Shown here in pieces: positions 45,773 through 53,682 of a stretch of 64,000 bases of DNA. Position numbers and translations under genes: made by a program. The number at the start of each line of letters is the position of its first letter. The stretch's first letter is position 1. The notes under the pieces are model-generated. The model searched no databases. It saw only the letters and a program-made list of their open reading frames with translations, and had not been told where the DNA came from. Origin of the DNA: JAMXLO01 sp036265005 (GTDB lineage Bacteria; Pseudomonadota; Alphaproteobacteria; Acetobacterales; Acetobacteraceae); contig DATAPW010000284.1 of the NCBI GenBank assembly GCA_036265005.1, forward strand, positions 26,621 to 90,620. Reading direction: 5' to 3'.

Positions 45773-46678
45773 ATGGCGCAATTCCGCCTCGGCCTGGTCG
45801 GCGCCGGACGCATGGGACGCGTGCACATGCGCGCGCTGGCCGCCAGCGACCAGGTTCGCGTCGTGGCGGTCGCTGAACCGTCGGCGGCCGTGCGTGCATC
45901 GCTGCATGATGCCGGTGTTGCCGTCCACGCCGACGCAACGGCGATGTTGCATGCCGGCGGACTGGATGGCGCGCTGGTCGCCGCACCGAGTACCATGCAC
46001 CTTGCCCTGGTGACACAGCTTGCCGGGTCGGGTCTGCCGATCCTGTGCGAGAAGCCGTGCGGCGTCACCGCGGACCAGGCCCGCCTGGCCGCGGCCATCA
46101 CCGCGCATCGCCAGGTGAAGTTGCAGGTCGCCTATTGGCGCCGCTTCGTGCCGACGCTGCAGCAACTGAAGCAGCGTATCGCCGGCGGCGAACTCGGCGC
46201 GCTGTATTTCCTGGCCTGCTACCAATGGGACGGTGAACCGCCGCCGCGCGAATTCCTCGCCGGCAGCGGTGGCATCTTCGTTGACATGGGCGTGCACGAG
46301 TTCGACCAGATCCGCTGGCTGAGCGGCCAGGAGTTTGTTCGCATGAGTTCCGCCATTGCGTCGGTCCAGGCTGCCGGGGAAGAGGACAGCGCGCAGGTGC
46401 TGTGCACCCTGTCAGGCGGCAGCACCGCATTGGTGTCGCTTGGCAGGCGCTTCCCGCTGGGCGATGTCTGCCGCGTGGAAGCGTTCGGCACGCGCGACGC
46501 CGAGGACTGCCGGTTCCTGTGGCCGCCGGACGGCGAGCAGGTGTTCCTGCAGGCGTTGCGAGGCCAGGCGGAGGGATTTGCCGCGTGGGTGCGCGGCGGC
46601 CCGGCGCAAGGCGCGAGCGCGGACGATGCGGTGGCGGCGCTGGCGGCGGCGCAACGCAGCATGGTGGTGGGAGACTGA
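45773..46678 (+). CDS. Gfo/Idh/MocA-family oxidoreductase (2), IolG-like
   Basis: A 301-residue protein with FRLGLVGAGRMGRVHMRAL, the EKP motif in ILCEKPCGVTADQARLAAAI, KLQVAYWRRFVPTL and the conserved GGIFVDMGVHEFDQIRWL with the catalytic Asp/His pair. The length and the DxGxHxxD signature are those of myo-inositol 2-dehydrogenase-like enzymes. It differs clearly from the preceding paralogue, so two different redox steps are likely. Next comes an IolE-like gene, which fits an inositol-type order. Confidence 0.85.
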   Translation: MAQFRLGLVGAGRMGRVHMRALAASDQVRVVAVAEPSAAVRASLHDAGVAVHADATAMLHAGGLDGALVAAPSTMHLALVTQLAGSGLPILCEKPCGVTADQARLAAAITAHRQVKLQVAYWRRFVPTLQQLKQRIAGGELGALYFLACYQWDGEPPPREFLAGSGGIFVDMGVHEFDQIRWLSGQEFVRMSSAIASVQAAGEEDSAQVLCTLSGGSTALVSLGRRFPLGDVCRVEAFGTRDAEDCRFLWPPDGEQVFLQALRGQAEGFAAWVRGGPAQGASADDAVAALAAAQRSMVVGD

Positions 46679-46679
46679 C

Positions 46680-47567
46680 ATGGCGGTGGAACTCGGCATC
46701 AATCCGATCACCTGGTCGAACGACGACATGCCGGAACTCGGCGGCGACATTCCGCTGGAGACCTGCCTGGCGGAAACCCGCGAGGCGGGCTACGCCGGCA
46801 CCGAACTGGGCGGCAAGTTCCCGCGCGCGTCGGGTGAATTGAGCCCGATCCTCGCGCGGCATCATTTGAAGCTGGTGTCCGGCTGGTTCGACGGGCGCAT
46901 CCTCGAGCGCGACGTGGCTGCGGAATTTGCCGCGATCGAGCCGCATCTGACGCTGTTGCGCGATCTGGGATGCAAGGTCGTGGTGTATGCCGACACCTCG
47001 GGCAGGCATGGTTTTCCGCCGATCTCGCAGCGGCCCCGGTTGGCGGATGGCGACTGGCCGGCCTATGGCCGCAAGGTAACCGAACTCGCGGAACGCATGG
47101 CAGCGTTCGGCGTGCGCATGGCGTTCCATCACCACATGGGCACCATCGTCGAGTCCGATGACGATATCGATCGGTTGATGGCATGCACCGGCGAGGCGGC
47201 CGGCCTGCTGTTCGACACCGGCCATTGCCTGTTCGCCGGCGGCGATCCCGCCGCACTGCTGCAACGCCACGTCGCGCGCGTGGTGCACGTTCATTGCAAG
47301 GACGTCCGCCCCGCGGTGCTCGAGCGGGCACGGGCGGAGGACATGACATTCATGGGCGCGGTGCTGGAGGGCGTGTTCACCGTCCCCGGCGACGGCTGCA
47401 TCGCGTTCACGCCGCTGCTGCGCCGTTTGCGCGAGGCGGAGTATCAGGGGTGGCTCGTGGTGGAGGCAGAGCAGGATCCGCGCAAGGCGCATCCGCTGAC
47501 CTATGCCCGGCTGGGGCATCGTAATTTGACGGCGATGGCGACGGAGGCAGGATTCGAAGTGCGATAG
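46680..47567 (+). CDS. Sugar phosphate isomerase/epimerase family, IolE (inosose dehydratase)-like
   Basis: A 295-residue TIM-barrel metal enzyme. It starts ELGINPITWSNDDMPELGGD with the IolE hallmark NPITWSNDD, then TCLAETREAGYAGTELGGKF, MAFHHHMGTIVESDDDIDRL, GLLFDTGHCLFAGGD, and VHVHCKDVR, ending EYQGWLVVEAEQDP. IolE dehydrates 2-keto-myo-inositol. It starts one base after the preceding stop and closes the operon. The IolE mark is the strongest hint that the operon handles an inositol or related cyclitol. IolB, IolC and IolD are not nearby, so the route may be incomplete here or different. Confidence 0.87.
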   Translation: MAVELGINPITWSNDDMPELGGDIPLETCLAETREAGYAGTELGGKFPRASGELSPILARHHLKLVSGWFDGRILERDVAAEFAAIEPHLTLLRDLGCKVVVYADTSGRHGFPPISQRPRLADGDWPAYGRKVTELAERMAAFGVRMAFHHHMGTIVESDDDIDRLMACTGEAAGLLFDTGHCLFAGGDPAALLQRHVARVVHVHCKDVRPAVLERARAEDMTFMGAVLEGVFTVPGDGCIAFTPLLRRLREAEYQGWLVVEAEQDPRKAHPLTYARLGHRNLTAMATEAGFEVR

Positions 47568-47573
47568 CACCTG

Positions 47574-47670
47574 GTCATTGCGAGCAGCGTAGCGACGCGG
47601 CAATTCCGGTCAGGGCTGTGCGCACAAGGCGTGACCGAGATTGCTTCGTCGCTGCCGCTCCTTGCATGAC
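47574..47670. repeat. CGTCATTGCGAG-type intergenic inverted repeat (type B)
   Basis: Left arm GTCATTGCGAGCAGCGTAGC and right arm GCTGCCGCTCCTTGCATGAC are complementary imperfect ends, with inner GGCAATT/AGATTGCTTCGTCGC. It belongs to a repeat type known from many alphaproteobacteria. It fills the space between the convergent iolE-like and dioxygenase genes and could end both transcripts. Confidence 0.85.
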
Positions 47671-47672
47671 GT

Positions 47673-48530
47673 TTAACGAGGAACGTCGCCTTCCAGCGTC
47701 GTGCGATGCATCAACCTGGTGTAGCGTTCCTCGTCGAACCCGGTGGCGCAATGCAGTATGCAGCGGTTGTCCCACAGCACCGCATCATGCACGCGCCACT
47801 GGTGGCGGTAGACGAAGCGCGGACTTGCGGCGTACTCGAACAACTGTTCGATCAAGGCGCGGCCTTCGTCCGGATCCATGCCTTCGATGTCGCGTGCCCA
47901 GCGGCCGATATACAACGCCTTACGGCCGCTGCGCGGATGCGTGCGCACCAGCGGATGGAACACATCCGGCCGGTCGCGCTTCTGCTGTTCGGTCAGCGCC
48001 GGCTCATGCGGATAGTGCACGTGGTGCATATCGGCGCGGGAGAACCGCGCGCGTCGTCCGGCGATGCGCCGCTTCGTCGCTTCCGGCAGTGCGTCGTACG
48101 CGGCATACATGTCGGCGAACAGGGTGTCGCCGCCTTCGGGCGGGATGATGTGCGCGTAGAGGAATGAACCGGCGTTCGGCAGTCGCTTGTCCTCGCCGTC
48201 GCTGTGCCAGCCCATGCCGGCCCGGCGAATCCCCAGCGGCTTGCCGCCCGCTTCCAGGTTGGTCAGCACCATCACTTCAGGATGATCCGGATGGTTGTAG
48301 TGCAGTGGCGTCATGATGTGCAGCGGACCGAAGCGGCGGGTGAGGGCGATATGCTGCTGCGGCGTCATCTCCAGGTCGCGGAACACCAGCAGGCTGGCGT
48401 CGAACCAGGCCTGCTCGATGCGATGGAACTCCGCATCCGGCAATTCCTGCGACAGATCGAGGCCGATGATTTCGGCGCCGAAGCTGCCCTGGATCGGGCG
48501 TATGTCCACGGCGGCAGCGGTCTCGCTCAT
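47673..48530 (-). CDS. TauD/TfdA-family Fe(II)/2-oxoglutarate dioxygenase
   Basis: A 285-residue dioxygenase. The iron-binding His-x-Asp is in GMGWHSDGEDKRLP; the distal His is in DNRCILHCATGFD or the following RLMHRTTLEG, with the 2-oxoglutarate-binding Arg in the same segment (RYTRLMHRTT). Such enzymes hydroxylate sulfonates, aryloxyacetates, carnitine precursors and others; the substrate is not evident. It stands alone, convergent to the polyol operon. Confidence 0.88.
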   Translation of the reverse strand: MSETAAAVDIRPIQGSFGAEIIGLDLSQELPDAEFHRIEQAWFDASLLVFRDLEMTPQQHIALTRRFGPLHIMTPLHYNHPDHPEVMVLTNLEAGGKPLGIRRAGMGWHSDGEDKRLPNAGSFLYAHIIPPEGGDTLFADMYAAYDALPEATKRRIAGRRARFSRADMHHVHYPHEPALTEQQKRDRPDVFHPLVRTHPRSGRKALYIGRWARDIEGMDPDEGRALIEQLFEYAASPRFVYRHQWRVHDAVLWDNRCILHCATGFDEERYTRLMHRTTLEGDVPR

Positions 48531-48841
48531 GGTGGTGGTTCCTCGTTCAACGCGAGACTACCGGAATTGCCTTGCGGTGGGGAGTGCAGCAGGCAGTCAA
48601 GCGGTCACAGAGTTTCGCAGAGAAAGATTCTGGCGCTTCGCGCAACCCACATCGTCAGCAGCGGCAGTCTTTGGCGCGAAGGGCCCACAACACCATGTCT
48701 CGTTGGTTATGACCGACGTACCACGTCACCGTCATGGCCGGGACAAGCCCGGCCATGACGATTGAGGCGTGATGAGTTGCCAAGCCGAGGATCATCGCCC
48801 CGGCGATTGCCCGGCCGCTCGTCTCATCGCATGATCCGCCC
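48531..48841. other. Intergenic region with perfect 29-bp palindromic repeat
   Basis: At 48731-48759 lies GTCATGGCCGGGACAAGCCC followed by GGCCATGAC, a palindrome with very short loop (type A copy 5). No gene is seen. The region lies between two divergent genes (dioxygenase and dUTPase) and must hold their promoters. Confidence 0.7.
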
Positions 48842-49288
48842 ATGACCATCCAGATCACCGTTCGCCGCCTGGCACACAACTCGGACCTGCCGCTACCGGC
48901 CTATGCCACCGCGGGCGCCGCCGGGATGGACCTGCTGGCTGCCGTCGCGGCGCCGGTCACCATCGAACCGGGTGGGCGCACGCTGATCCCCACCGGCCTC
49001 GCCATTGCGCTCCCACCCGGCTACGAGCTGCAGATCCGCCCCCGTTCCGGCCTTGCCCTGCGCCACGGCATCGTGCTCCCCAACGCGCCCGGCACGATCG
49101 ACGAAGACTATCGCGGCGAAATCCAGGTGATCGTGCTGAACGCCGGCGACGCGCCATTCACTGTCGAACGCGGCGCGCGCATCGCCCAGGCAGTTTTGGC
49201 GCCGGTGGTCCGCGCGCGCTGGCATGAGGTGGACAGCCTCGACGCCACCACCCGCAACGAAGGTGGCTTCGGCAGCACCGGGCACTGA
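48842..49288 (+). CDS. dut: Deoxyuridine 5'-triphosphate nucleotidohydrolase
   Basis: The 148-residue trimeric dUTPase hydrolyses dUTP to dUMP and keeps uracil out of DNA. The five motifs are visible: AGAAGMDLLA (motif 1), PRSGLALRHGI (motif 2), NAPGTIDEDYRGEIQVIVLN (motif 3), RGARIAQAVLAPV (motif 4) and RNEGGFGSTGH (motif 5). Length is normal. The gene is followed after 102 bases by an unrelated transporter operon. Confidence 0.95.
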   Translation: MTIQITVRRLAHNSDLPLPAYATAGAAGMDLLAAVAAPVTIEPGGRTLIPTGLAIALPPGYELQIRPRSGLALRHGIVLPNAPGTIDEDYRGEIQVIVLNAGDAPFTVERGARIAQAVLAPVVRARWHEVDSLDATTRNEGGFGSTGH

Positions 49289-49390
49289 TCCGGGCCACCA
49301 TCCCCTGTCACGCGATTGCCACGTCCACGGGGGGTGACTTGGCGCACCGCGCCGCGGTAACAGGGCGCGCCGCAACCCCAGCCGAGTTCG

Positions 49391-51112
49391 ATGTCAGCCA
49401 CCATCCACCCCGCCCTCACCACGGGAAGGCGCCTGCCCAACGCATGGGACGCGGCCGCCATCGTGTGCGTGTTCGCGGCGCTGATCGGCGTGGCGCATGT
49501 GGCGCGCGGCACCTTCGAACGGATCGACGCGCCGGAGGCGCTGGCGGTCAGCCTGGATCCGGCGCATCTGCCGGAATACGCCGTGCGCACCACGCTGCGG
49601 ATGTTTGCCGCCCTGGTTGCGTCGCTGCTGTTCACCTTCACCTACGCCACGGCCGCGGCGAAAAGCCGGCGCGCCGCGCTGATCCTGATCCCCATTCTCG
49701 ACATCCTGCAATCGGTGCCGATCCTCGGGTTCCTGACCTTCACCGTGGTGTTCTTCATGCACCTGTTCCCGGGACGCGTGCTGGGGCTGGAACTGGCGGC
49801 GATCTTCGCGATCTTCACCAGCCAGGCATGGAACATGGCGTTCAGCCTGTACCAGTCGCTGAAGACGGTGCCGGCCGACCTGAGAGAGGCAGCCGATAGT
49901 TTCCACCTGACGGCGTGGCAACGCTTCTGGCGCCTGGAAGTACCGTTCGCGACGCCGGGCCTGGTGTGGAACACCATGATGTCGATGTCCGGCGGTTGGT
50001 TCTTCGTCGTCGCGTCGGAGGCGGTATCGGTCGGCGACAATTCCTGGAAGCTGCCAGGCATCGGCTCATATGTCGCGGTCGCGCTGGAGCAGCGGGATAT
50101 CCGCGCGGTGGTGTACGCCATCGTGACGATGCTGCTGGTGATCCTGGCATACGACCAGTTGCTGTTCCGTCCGTTGGTGGCGTGGTCGGCGAAATTCCGC
50201 TTCGAAACGACATCGGGCGCGACCGCCGCCGATCCCTGGCTGCTGCGGCTGATGCGCCGCACGCGCCTGTTGAATCGACTGGGCGATGCCGTCGGCGACG
50301 CTGCGGTCTGGCTTGGCGGTCTGCGGCTGGCGATCGGGCCGCGGCGCAGTGCGGCCGCCCCTCCGTCGCGCCTGGTCGATGCGATCTGGCTGGTGGTACT
50401 CGGCGCCGTCCTGGTGTGGGCGCTGGACAGGATCGTCGGCTTCGTGGCGGGCGACCTGCATTGGGGCGATGTGCGTGAGGCCCTCGTGCTGGGGCTGTTC
50501 ACGCTGGTGCGGGTGGTCGTCCTGATGGCGCTGGCCAGCCTGCTCTGGGTGCCGATCGGCGTCTGGCTCGGTCTGCGGCCGGTCTGGGCGCGCCGGGCAC
50601 AGCCGCTGGCGCAGTTCCTTGCCGCGTTCCCGGCCAACCTGCTGTTCCCGCCGGTGGTGCTGTTCATCGTGTATTTCAGCCTGAACGCCGATATCTGGCT
50701 GACCCCGCTGATGGTGCTGGGCACGCAGTGGTACATCCTGTTCAACGTCGTCGCCGGCGCGGCGGCGTTTCCCGGCGACCTGCGCGAGGCGGCGAGCAAT
50801 TTCCGCGTCGGCGGCTGGCTGTGGTGGCGCAAGGTGATGATCCCGGGGATCTTCCCGTACTACGTCACCGGTGCGATCACCGCGTCCGGCGGGTCGTGGA
50901 ATGCCGCGATCGTGGCCGAGGTGGCGTCCTGGGGCGATACCAAGCTCACGGCGCACGGGTTGGGCGCCTATATTGCCGAGGCCACCGAACGCGGCGACAT
51001 GCCACGCGTTGTCCTGGGCGTGGTGGTGATGTCGGCCTTCGTCCTGCTGTTCAACCGTCTGCTGTGGCGGCCACTCTATGCCTATTCCGAGCGCCATCTG
51101 AAGCTCGGCTGA
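49391..51112 (+). CDS. NitT/TauT-type ABC permease, fused double module
   Basis: The 573-residue protein contains two permease modules in one chain. Each carries an EAA loop, ADLREAADSFHLTAWQRFWR (about 163-182) and GDLREAASNFRVGGWLWWRK (about 460-479), and around six helices per half. Single-module NitT/TauT permeases are about 250 residues, so a fusion or duplication forms the whole channel. The ATPase gene follows after 12 bases. No periplasmic binding protein gene is present in the window next to it, so the ligand (sulfonate, nitrate, bicarbonate and similar are usual) is open. Confidence 0.88.
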   Translation: MSATIHPALTTGRRLPNAWDAAAIVCVFAALIGVAHVARGTFERIDAPEALAVSLDPAHLPEYAVRTTLRMFAALVASLLFTFTYATAAAKSRRAALILIPILDILQSVPILGFLTFTVVFFMHLFPGRVLGLELAAIFAIFTSQAWNMAFSLYQSLKTVPADLREAADSFHLTAWQRFWRLEVPFATPGLVWNTMMSMSGGWFFVVASEAVSVGDNSWKLPGIGSYVAVALEQRDIRAVVYAIVTMLLVILAYDQLLFRPLVAWSAKFRFETTSGATAADPWLLRLMRRTRLLNRLGDAVGDAAVWLGGLRLAIGPRRSAAAPPSRLVDAIWLVVLGAVLVWALDRIVGFVAGDLHWGDVREALVLGLFTLVRVVVLMALASLLWVPIGVWLGLRPVWARRAQPLAQFLAAFPANLLFPPVVLFIVYFSLNADIWLTPLMVLGTQWYILFNVVAGAAAFPGDLREAASNFRVGGWLWWRKVMIPGIFPYYVTGAITASGGSWNAAIVAEVASWGDTKLTAHGLGAYIAEATERGDMPRVVLGVVVMSAFVLLFNRLLWRPLYAYSERHLKLG

Positions 51113-51124
51113 AAAGAGGCTCGC

Positions 51125-52429
51125 ATGGACACCAACGTCGGCCAGCAGTCCCTGCTCGAAGTACGCGGCTGCAAGCAGGCCTATCACAAGGACGCCAGCG
51201 CCGACCTCGTGGTGCTGGAGGACGTCAACCTCACGCTCCGCGAGGGCGAGATGGTGGCGCTGCTGGGCCGTTCCGGTTCCGGCAAGTCCACCTTGCTGCG
51301 CATCGTCGCCGGACTGCTGACGCCGACCGCCGGCCAGGTGCTGTGGCGCGACCAGCCGGTGGAGGGGCCCGCCGAAGGCGTCGCGATGGTGTTCCAGAGC
51401 TTCGCGTTGTTCCCCTGGCTGACGGTGCAGGAAAACGTCGAGCTGGGACTGGAGGCGCGCGGCGTCCCGCGGGCCGAACGTGCCAGGCGCGCGGAAGACG
51501 CGATCGACCTGATCGGCCTGGGCGGCTTCGAGAGTGCCTATCCGAAGGAACTGTCCGGCGGCATGCGCCAGCGTGTTGGCCTCGCCCGCGCGCTGGTGGT
51601 GCATCCCGACCTGCTGCTGATGGACGAACCGTTCAGCGCGCTCGACGTGCTGACCGCGGAGACGTTGCGCACCGACCTGATCGACCTGTGGTCGGAAGGC
51701 AAGCTGCCGGTCAGTGCGGTGCTGATGGTGACGCACAACATCGAGGAGGCGGTGCTGATGTGCGACCGCATCCTGGTGTTCTCCTCCAATCCCGGGCGCG
51801 TGGCGAGCGAGCTTCGCGTGCCGTTTCCGCACCCGCGCAACCGCCTCGATCCGGCGTTTCGCCAGTTGGTGGACGACATCTACGGGCTGATGACGCGGCG
51901 TCCGGTGCCGCGCGCGGTGGCCGCGACGTCGACCGTGAGTATCGTGGCTCCGCTGCTTCGTGTCGGGACCAACCAGATGGCCGGCCTGATGGAGGCACTC
52001 GCCGGGCCGCCCTATTACGGGCGCGCCGACCTCCCAGCATTGGCCGAGGCACTGCAATACGAGGCCGACGAGTTGCTGCCGCTCGGCGAGACGTTGCAGT
52101 TGCTGCACTTCGCGGTCCTCGAGGAGGGCGACATCAACCTGACCGAGGATGGCCGCCGGTTCGTCGCGGCCGAGACCGAGGAGCGCAAGCGGTTGTTTGC
52201 CGCCGCGCTGATAGCATATGTCCCGTTGGCGCGCATGATCCGCCAGGTGCTGGACGAGCGTTGGAACCATCGTGCGTCGGCCGTGCGGTTTCGCGACGAG
52301 CTGGAAGACCATATGTCGCCCGATTACGCGGAGGACACGTTGCGCACTGTGATCGCCTGGGGGCGTTATGCCGAGTTGTTCAGTTACGACGAGGAGGCGG
52401 AGCAGTTCAGCCTGGAGGATATCGGCTGA
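51125..52429 (+). CDS. NitT/TauT-type ABC ATPase with AAA-associated C-terminal domain
   Basis: A 434-residue protein. The ATPase domain has LLGRSGSGKSTLLRIVAGLL, VFQSFALFPWLTV, the signature ELSGGMRQRVGLARALV, Walker B LLLMDEPFSALD and MVTHNIEEAVLMC. An extra domain of about 140 residues (roughly 285-434, LLRVGTNQMAGLMEALAGPP to EQFSLEDIG) follows, of the AAA-associated type found with this transporter class. It probably regulates the ATPase or binds a ligand. Paired with the fused permease. Confidence 0.9.
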   Translation: MDTNVGQQSLLEVRGCKQAYHKDASADLVVLEDVNLTLREGEMVALLGRSGSGKSTLLRIVAGLLTPTAGQVLWRDQPVEGPAEGVAMVFQSFALFPWLTVQENVELGLEARGVPRAERARRAEDAIDLIGLGGFESAYPKELSGGMRQRVGLARALVVHPDLLLMDEPFSALDVLTAETLRTDLIDLWSEGKLPVSAVLMVTHNIEEAVLMCDRILVFSSNPGRVASELRVPFPHPRNRLDPAFRQLVDDIYGLMTRRPVPRAVAATSTVSIVAPLLRVGTNQMAGLMEALAGPPYYGRADLPALAEALQYEADELLPLGETLQLLHFAVLEEGDINLTEDGRRFVAAETEERKRLFAAALIAYVPLARMIRQVLDERWNHRASAVRFRDELEDHMSPDYAEDTLRTVIAWGRYAELFSYDEEAEQFSLEDIG

Positions 52430-52468
52430 ACTGGACGCACCAGGGATTGTGTGACAAGAGCGCCCGCC

Positions 52469-53494
52469 ATGCTGAAAGACCAGATTTTGACTGCACCATC
52501 TTCGGTCGATGCCAGTTCGGTCGATGCCAGTTCGGTCGATGCCACGGCGCCGGGCGGTTCCGTGAGCAACCTGCAGCTCGCGGTGCTGATTCCCTGCTAC
52601 AACGAAGAGGTCGCGATCGGCAAGGTGGTCGCCGATTTTCGCGCCAGCCTGCCCACCGCCCGCATCTACGTTTATGACAACAACAGTTCGGACGGCACGG
52701 TCGCCGCGGCGCGCGCCGCGGGTGCGGTGGTGCGTTCGGAGGCCTTGCAGGGCAAGGGGCATGTGGTGCGCCGCATGTTCGCCGACATCGAGGCCGATAT
52801 CTACGTGCTGGTGGACGGCGACGACACCTACGATGCGCGGGCCGCGCCGGACATGGTGAACCTGATGATCGAGAAGCATCTCGACATGGTGAGCGCGGCG
52901 CGCGCCAGCGACGAGGACGATGCGTATCGTCGCGGCCATCGTCTCGGCAACGCGGTGCTCACGGGGATCGTTCGCTCGATCTTCGGCAACCGCATCAGCG
53001 ATCTGCTGTCGGGCTATCGTGCGTTCAGCCGGCGCTTCGTGAAATCGTTCCCGGCCTTGGCCGCCGGCTTCGAGACGGAGACCGAGTTCTCGGTGCATGC
53101 GCTGGAACTCCGCATGCCGATCGGTGAGCTGGAAACACAGTACCGTGTGCGGCCGACCGGCTCGGCCTCCAAGCTGCGGACCTATGTCGATGGCTGGCGG
53201 ATCCTGCGAACCATCGTCGTGCTGGTGAAGGAAGAGCGGCCGTTGCAGTTCTTCGCCCTGGCCGGATTGGTGCTGCTGCTGATCGGCTTCGGCCTCGGCG
53301 TTCCGGTCATCATCGAATTCATGCGCACCGGCCTGGTTCCCCGCCTGCCGACGGCGGTGCTGGCGACCGGGTTCATCCTGATGTCATTCCTGTCGTTCGT
53401 GTGCGGCCTGGTGCTGGATTCGGTTGCGCGCGGCCGAAAGGAGATCAAGCGGCTGGCGTATCTCAGTATCCGGGCGATCGATACCGACGATTAG
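52469..53494 (+). CDS. Family 2 glycosyltransferase with C-terminal membrane hairpin
   Basis: A 341-residue GT-A glycosyltransferase. The nucleotide-sugar site starts AVLIPCYNEEVAIGKVVADF, YVYDNNSSDGT follows, and the DxD-type metal site is in DIYVLVDGDDTYDA. A GYRAFSRRFVKSFPALA segment is typical of polyprenyl-phosphate sugar transferases. Two C-terminal membrane helices lie at about 258-315. It may transfer a sugar to a lipid carrier or surface polymer. A repetitive SSVDA linker precedes the domain. GTG 52451 is an alternative start giving 347 residues. Confidence 0.87.
   Translation: MLKDQILTAPSSVDASSVDASSVDATAPGGSVSNLQLAVLIPCYNEEVAIGKVVADFRASLPTARIYVYDNNSSDGTVAAARAAGAVVRSEALQGKGHVVRRMFADIEADIYVLVDGDDTYDARAAPDMVNLMIEKHLDMVSAARASDEDDAYRRGHRLGNAVLTGIVRSIFGNRISDLLSGYRAFSRRFVKSFPALAAGFETETEFSVHALELRMPIGELETQYRVRPTGSASKLRTYVDGWRILRTIVVLVKEERPLQFFALAGLVLLLIGFGLGVPVIIEFMRTGLVPRLPTAVLATGFILMSFLSFVCGLVLDSVARGRKEIKRLAYLSIRAIDTDD
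52501..52544 (+). repeat. 15-bp tandem repeat in the glycosyltransferase linker
   Basis: The unit TTCGGTCGATGCCAG occurs three times in a row (last copy one base short) inside the glycosyltransferase gene. It encodes Ser-Ser-Val-Asp-Ala repeats in the unstructured N-terminus. Copy number could change by slippage in steps of five residues without changing the frame. Confidence 0.9.
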
Positions 53495-53502
53495 GTTTCA
53501 AG

Positions 53503-53682
53503 TCACCGCGCCGGTGATCCGATCGGTGCGCAATTGGTGCGGCCCGAGGATACGCAGTCCTGGATCTGCGCCGCCTGGTTGAGCCGGTGCATGATGAACA
53601 GCACGGCGACGATAAGCAGGACCATGGCGATCAGACCGATCAGTGCGCGGTGCGGGCTGGGTCCGGGATCTTCGTCCGACAT
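53503..53682 (-). CDS. Small single-span membrane protein
   Basis: A 59-residue product (MSDEDPGPSPHRALIGLIAM ...) with one membrane helix (about 13-31) and a C-terminal tail with two cysteines (QDCVSSGRTNCAPIG). Its ATG overlaps the stop of the upstream ATPase gene as TGATG, so it belongs to the peptide-transporter operon. No family is named; it may be a small accessory of the transporter. Confidence 0.65.
   Translation of the reverse strand: MSDEDPGPSPHRALIGLIAMVLLIVAVLFIMHRLNQAAQIQDCVSSGRTNCAPIGSPAR

Noticed and set aside
50066..53098. Open frame of 1010 codons on the minus strand
   Set aside because: It runs antisense through a permease, an ATPase and a glycosyltransferase gene. The product is very rich in Gln, Arg and His with no family pattern, so it is a frame shadow.
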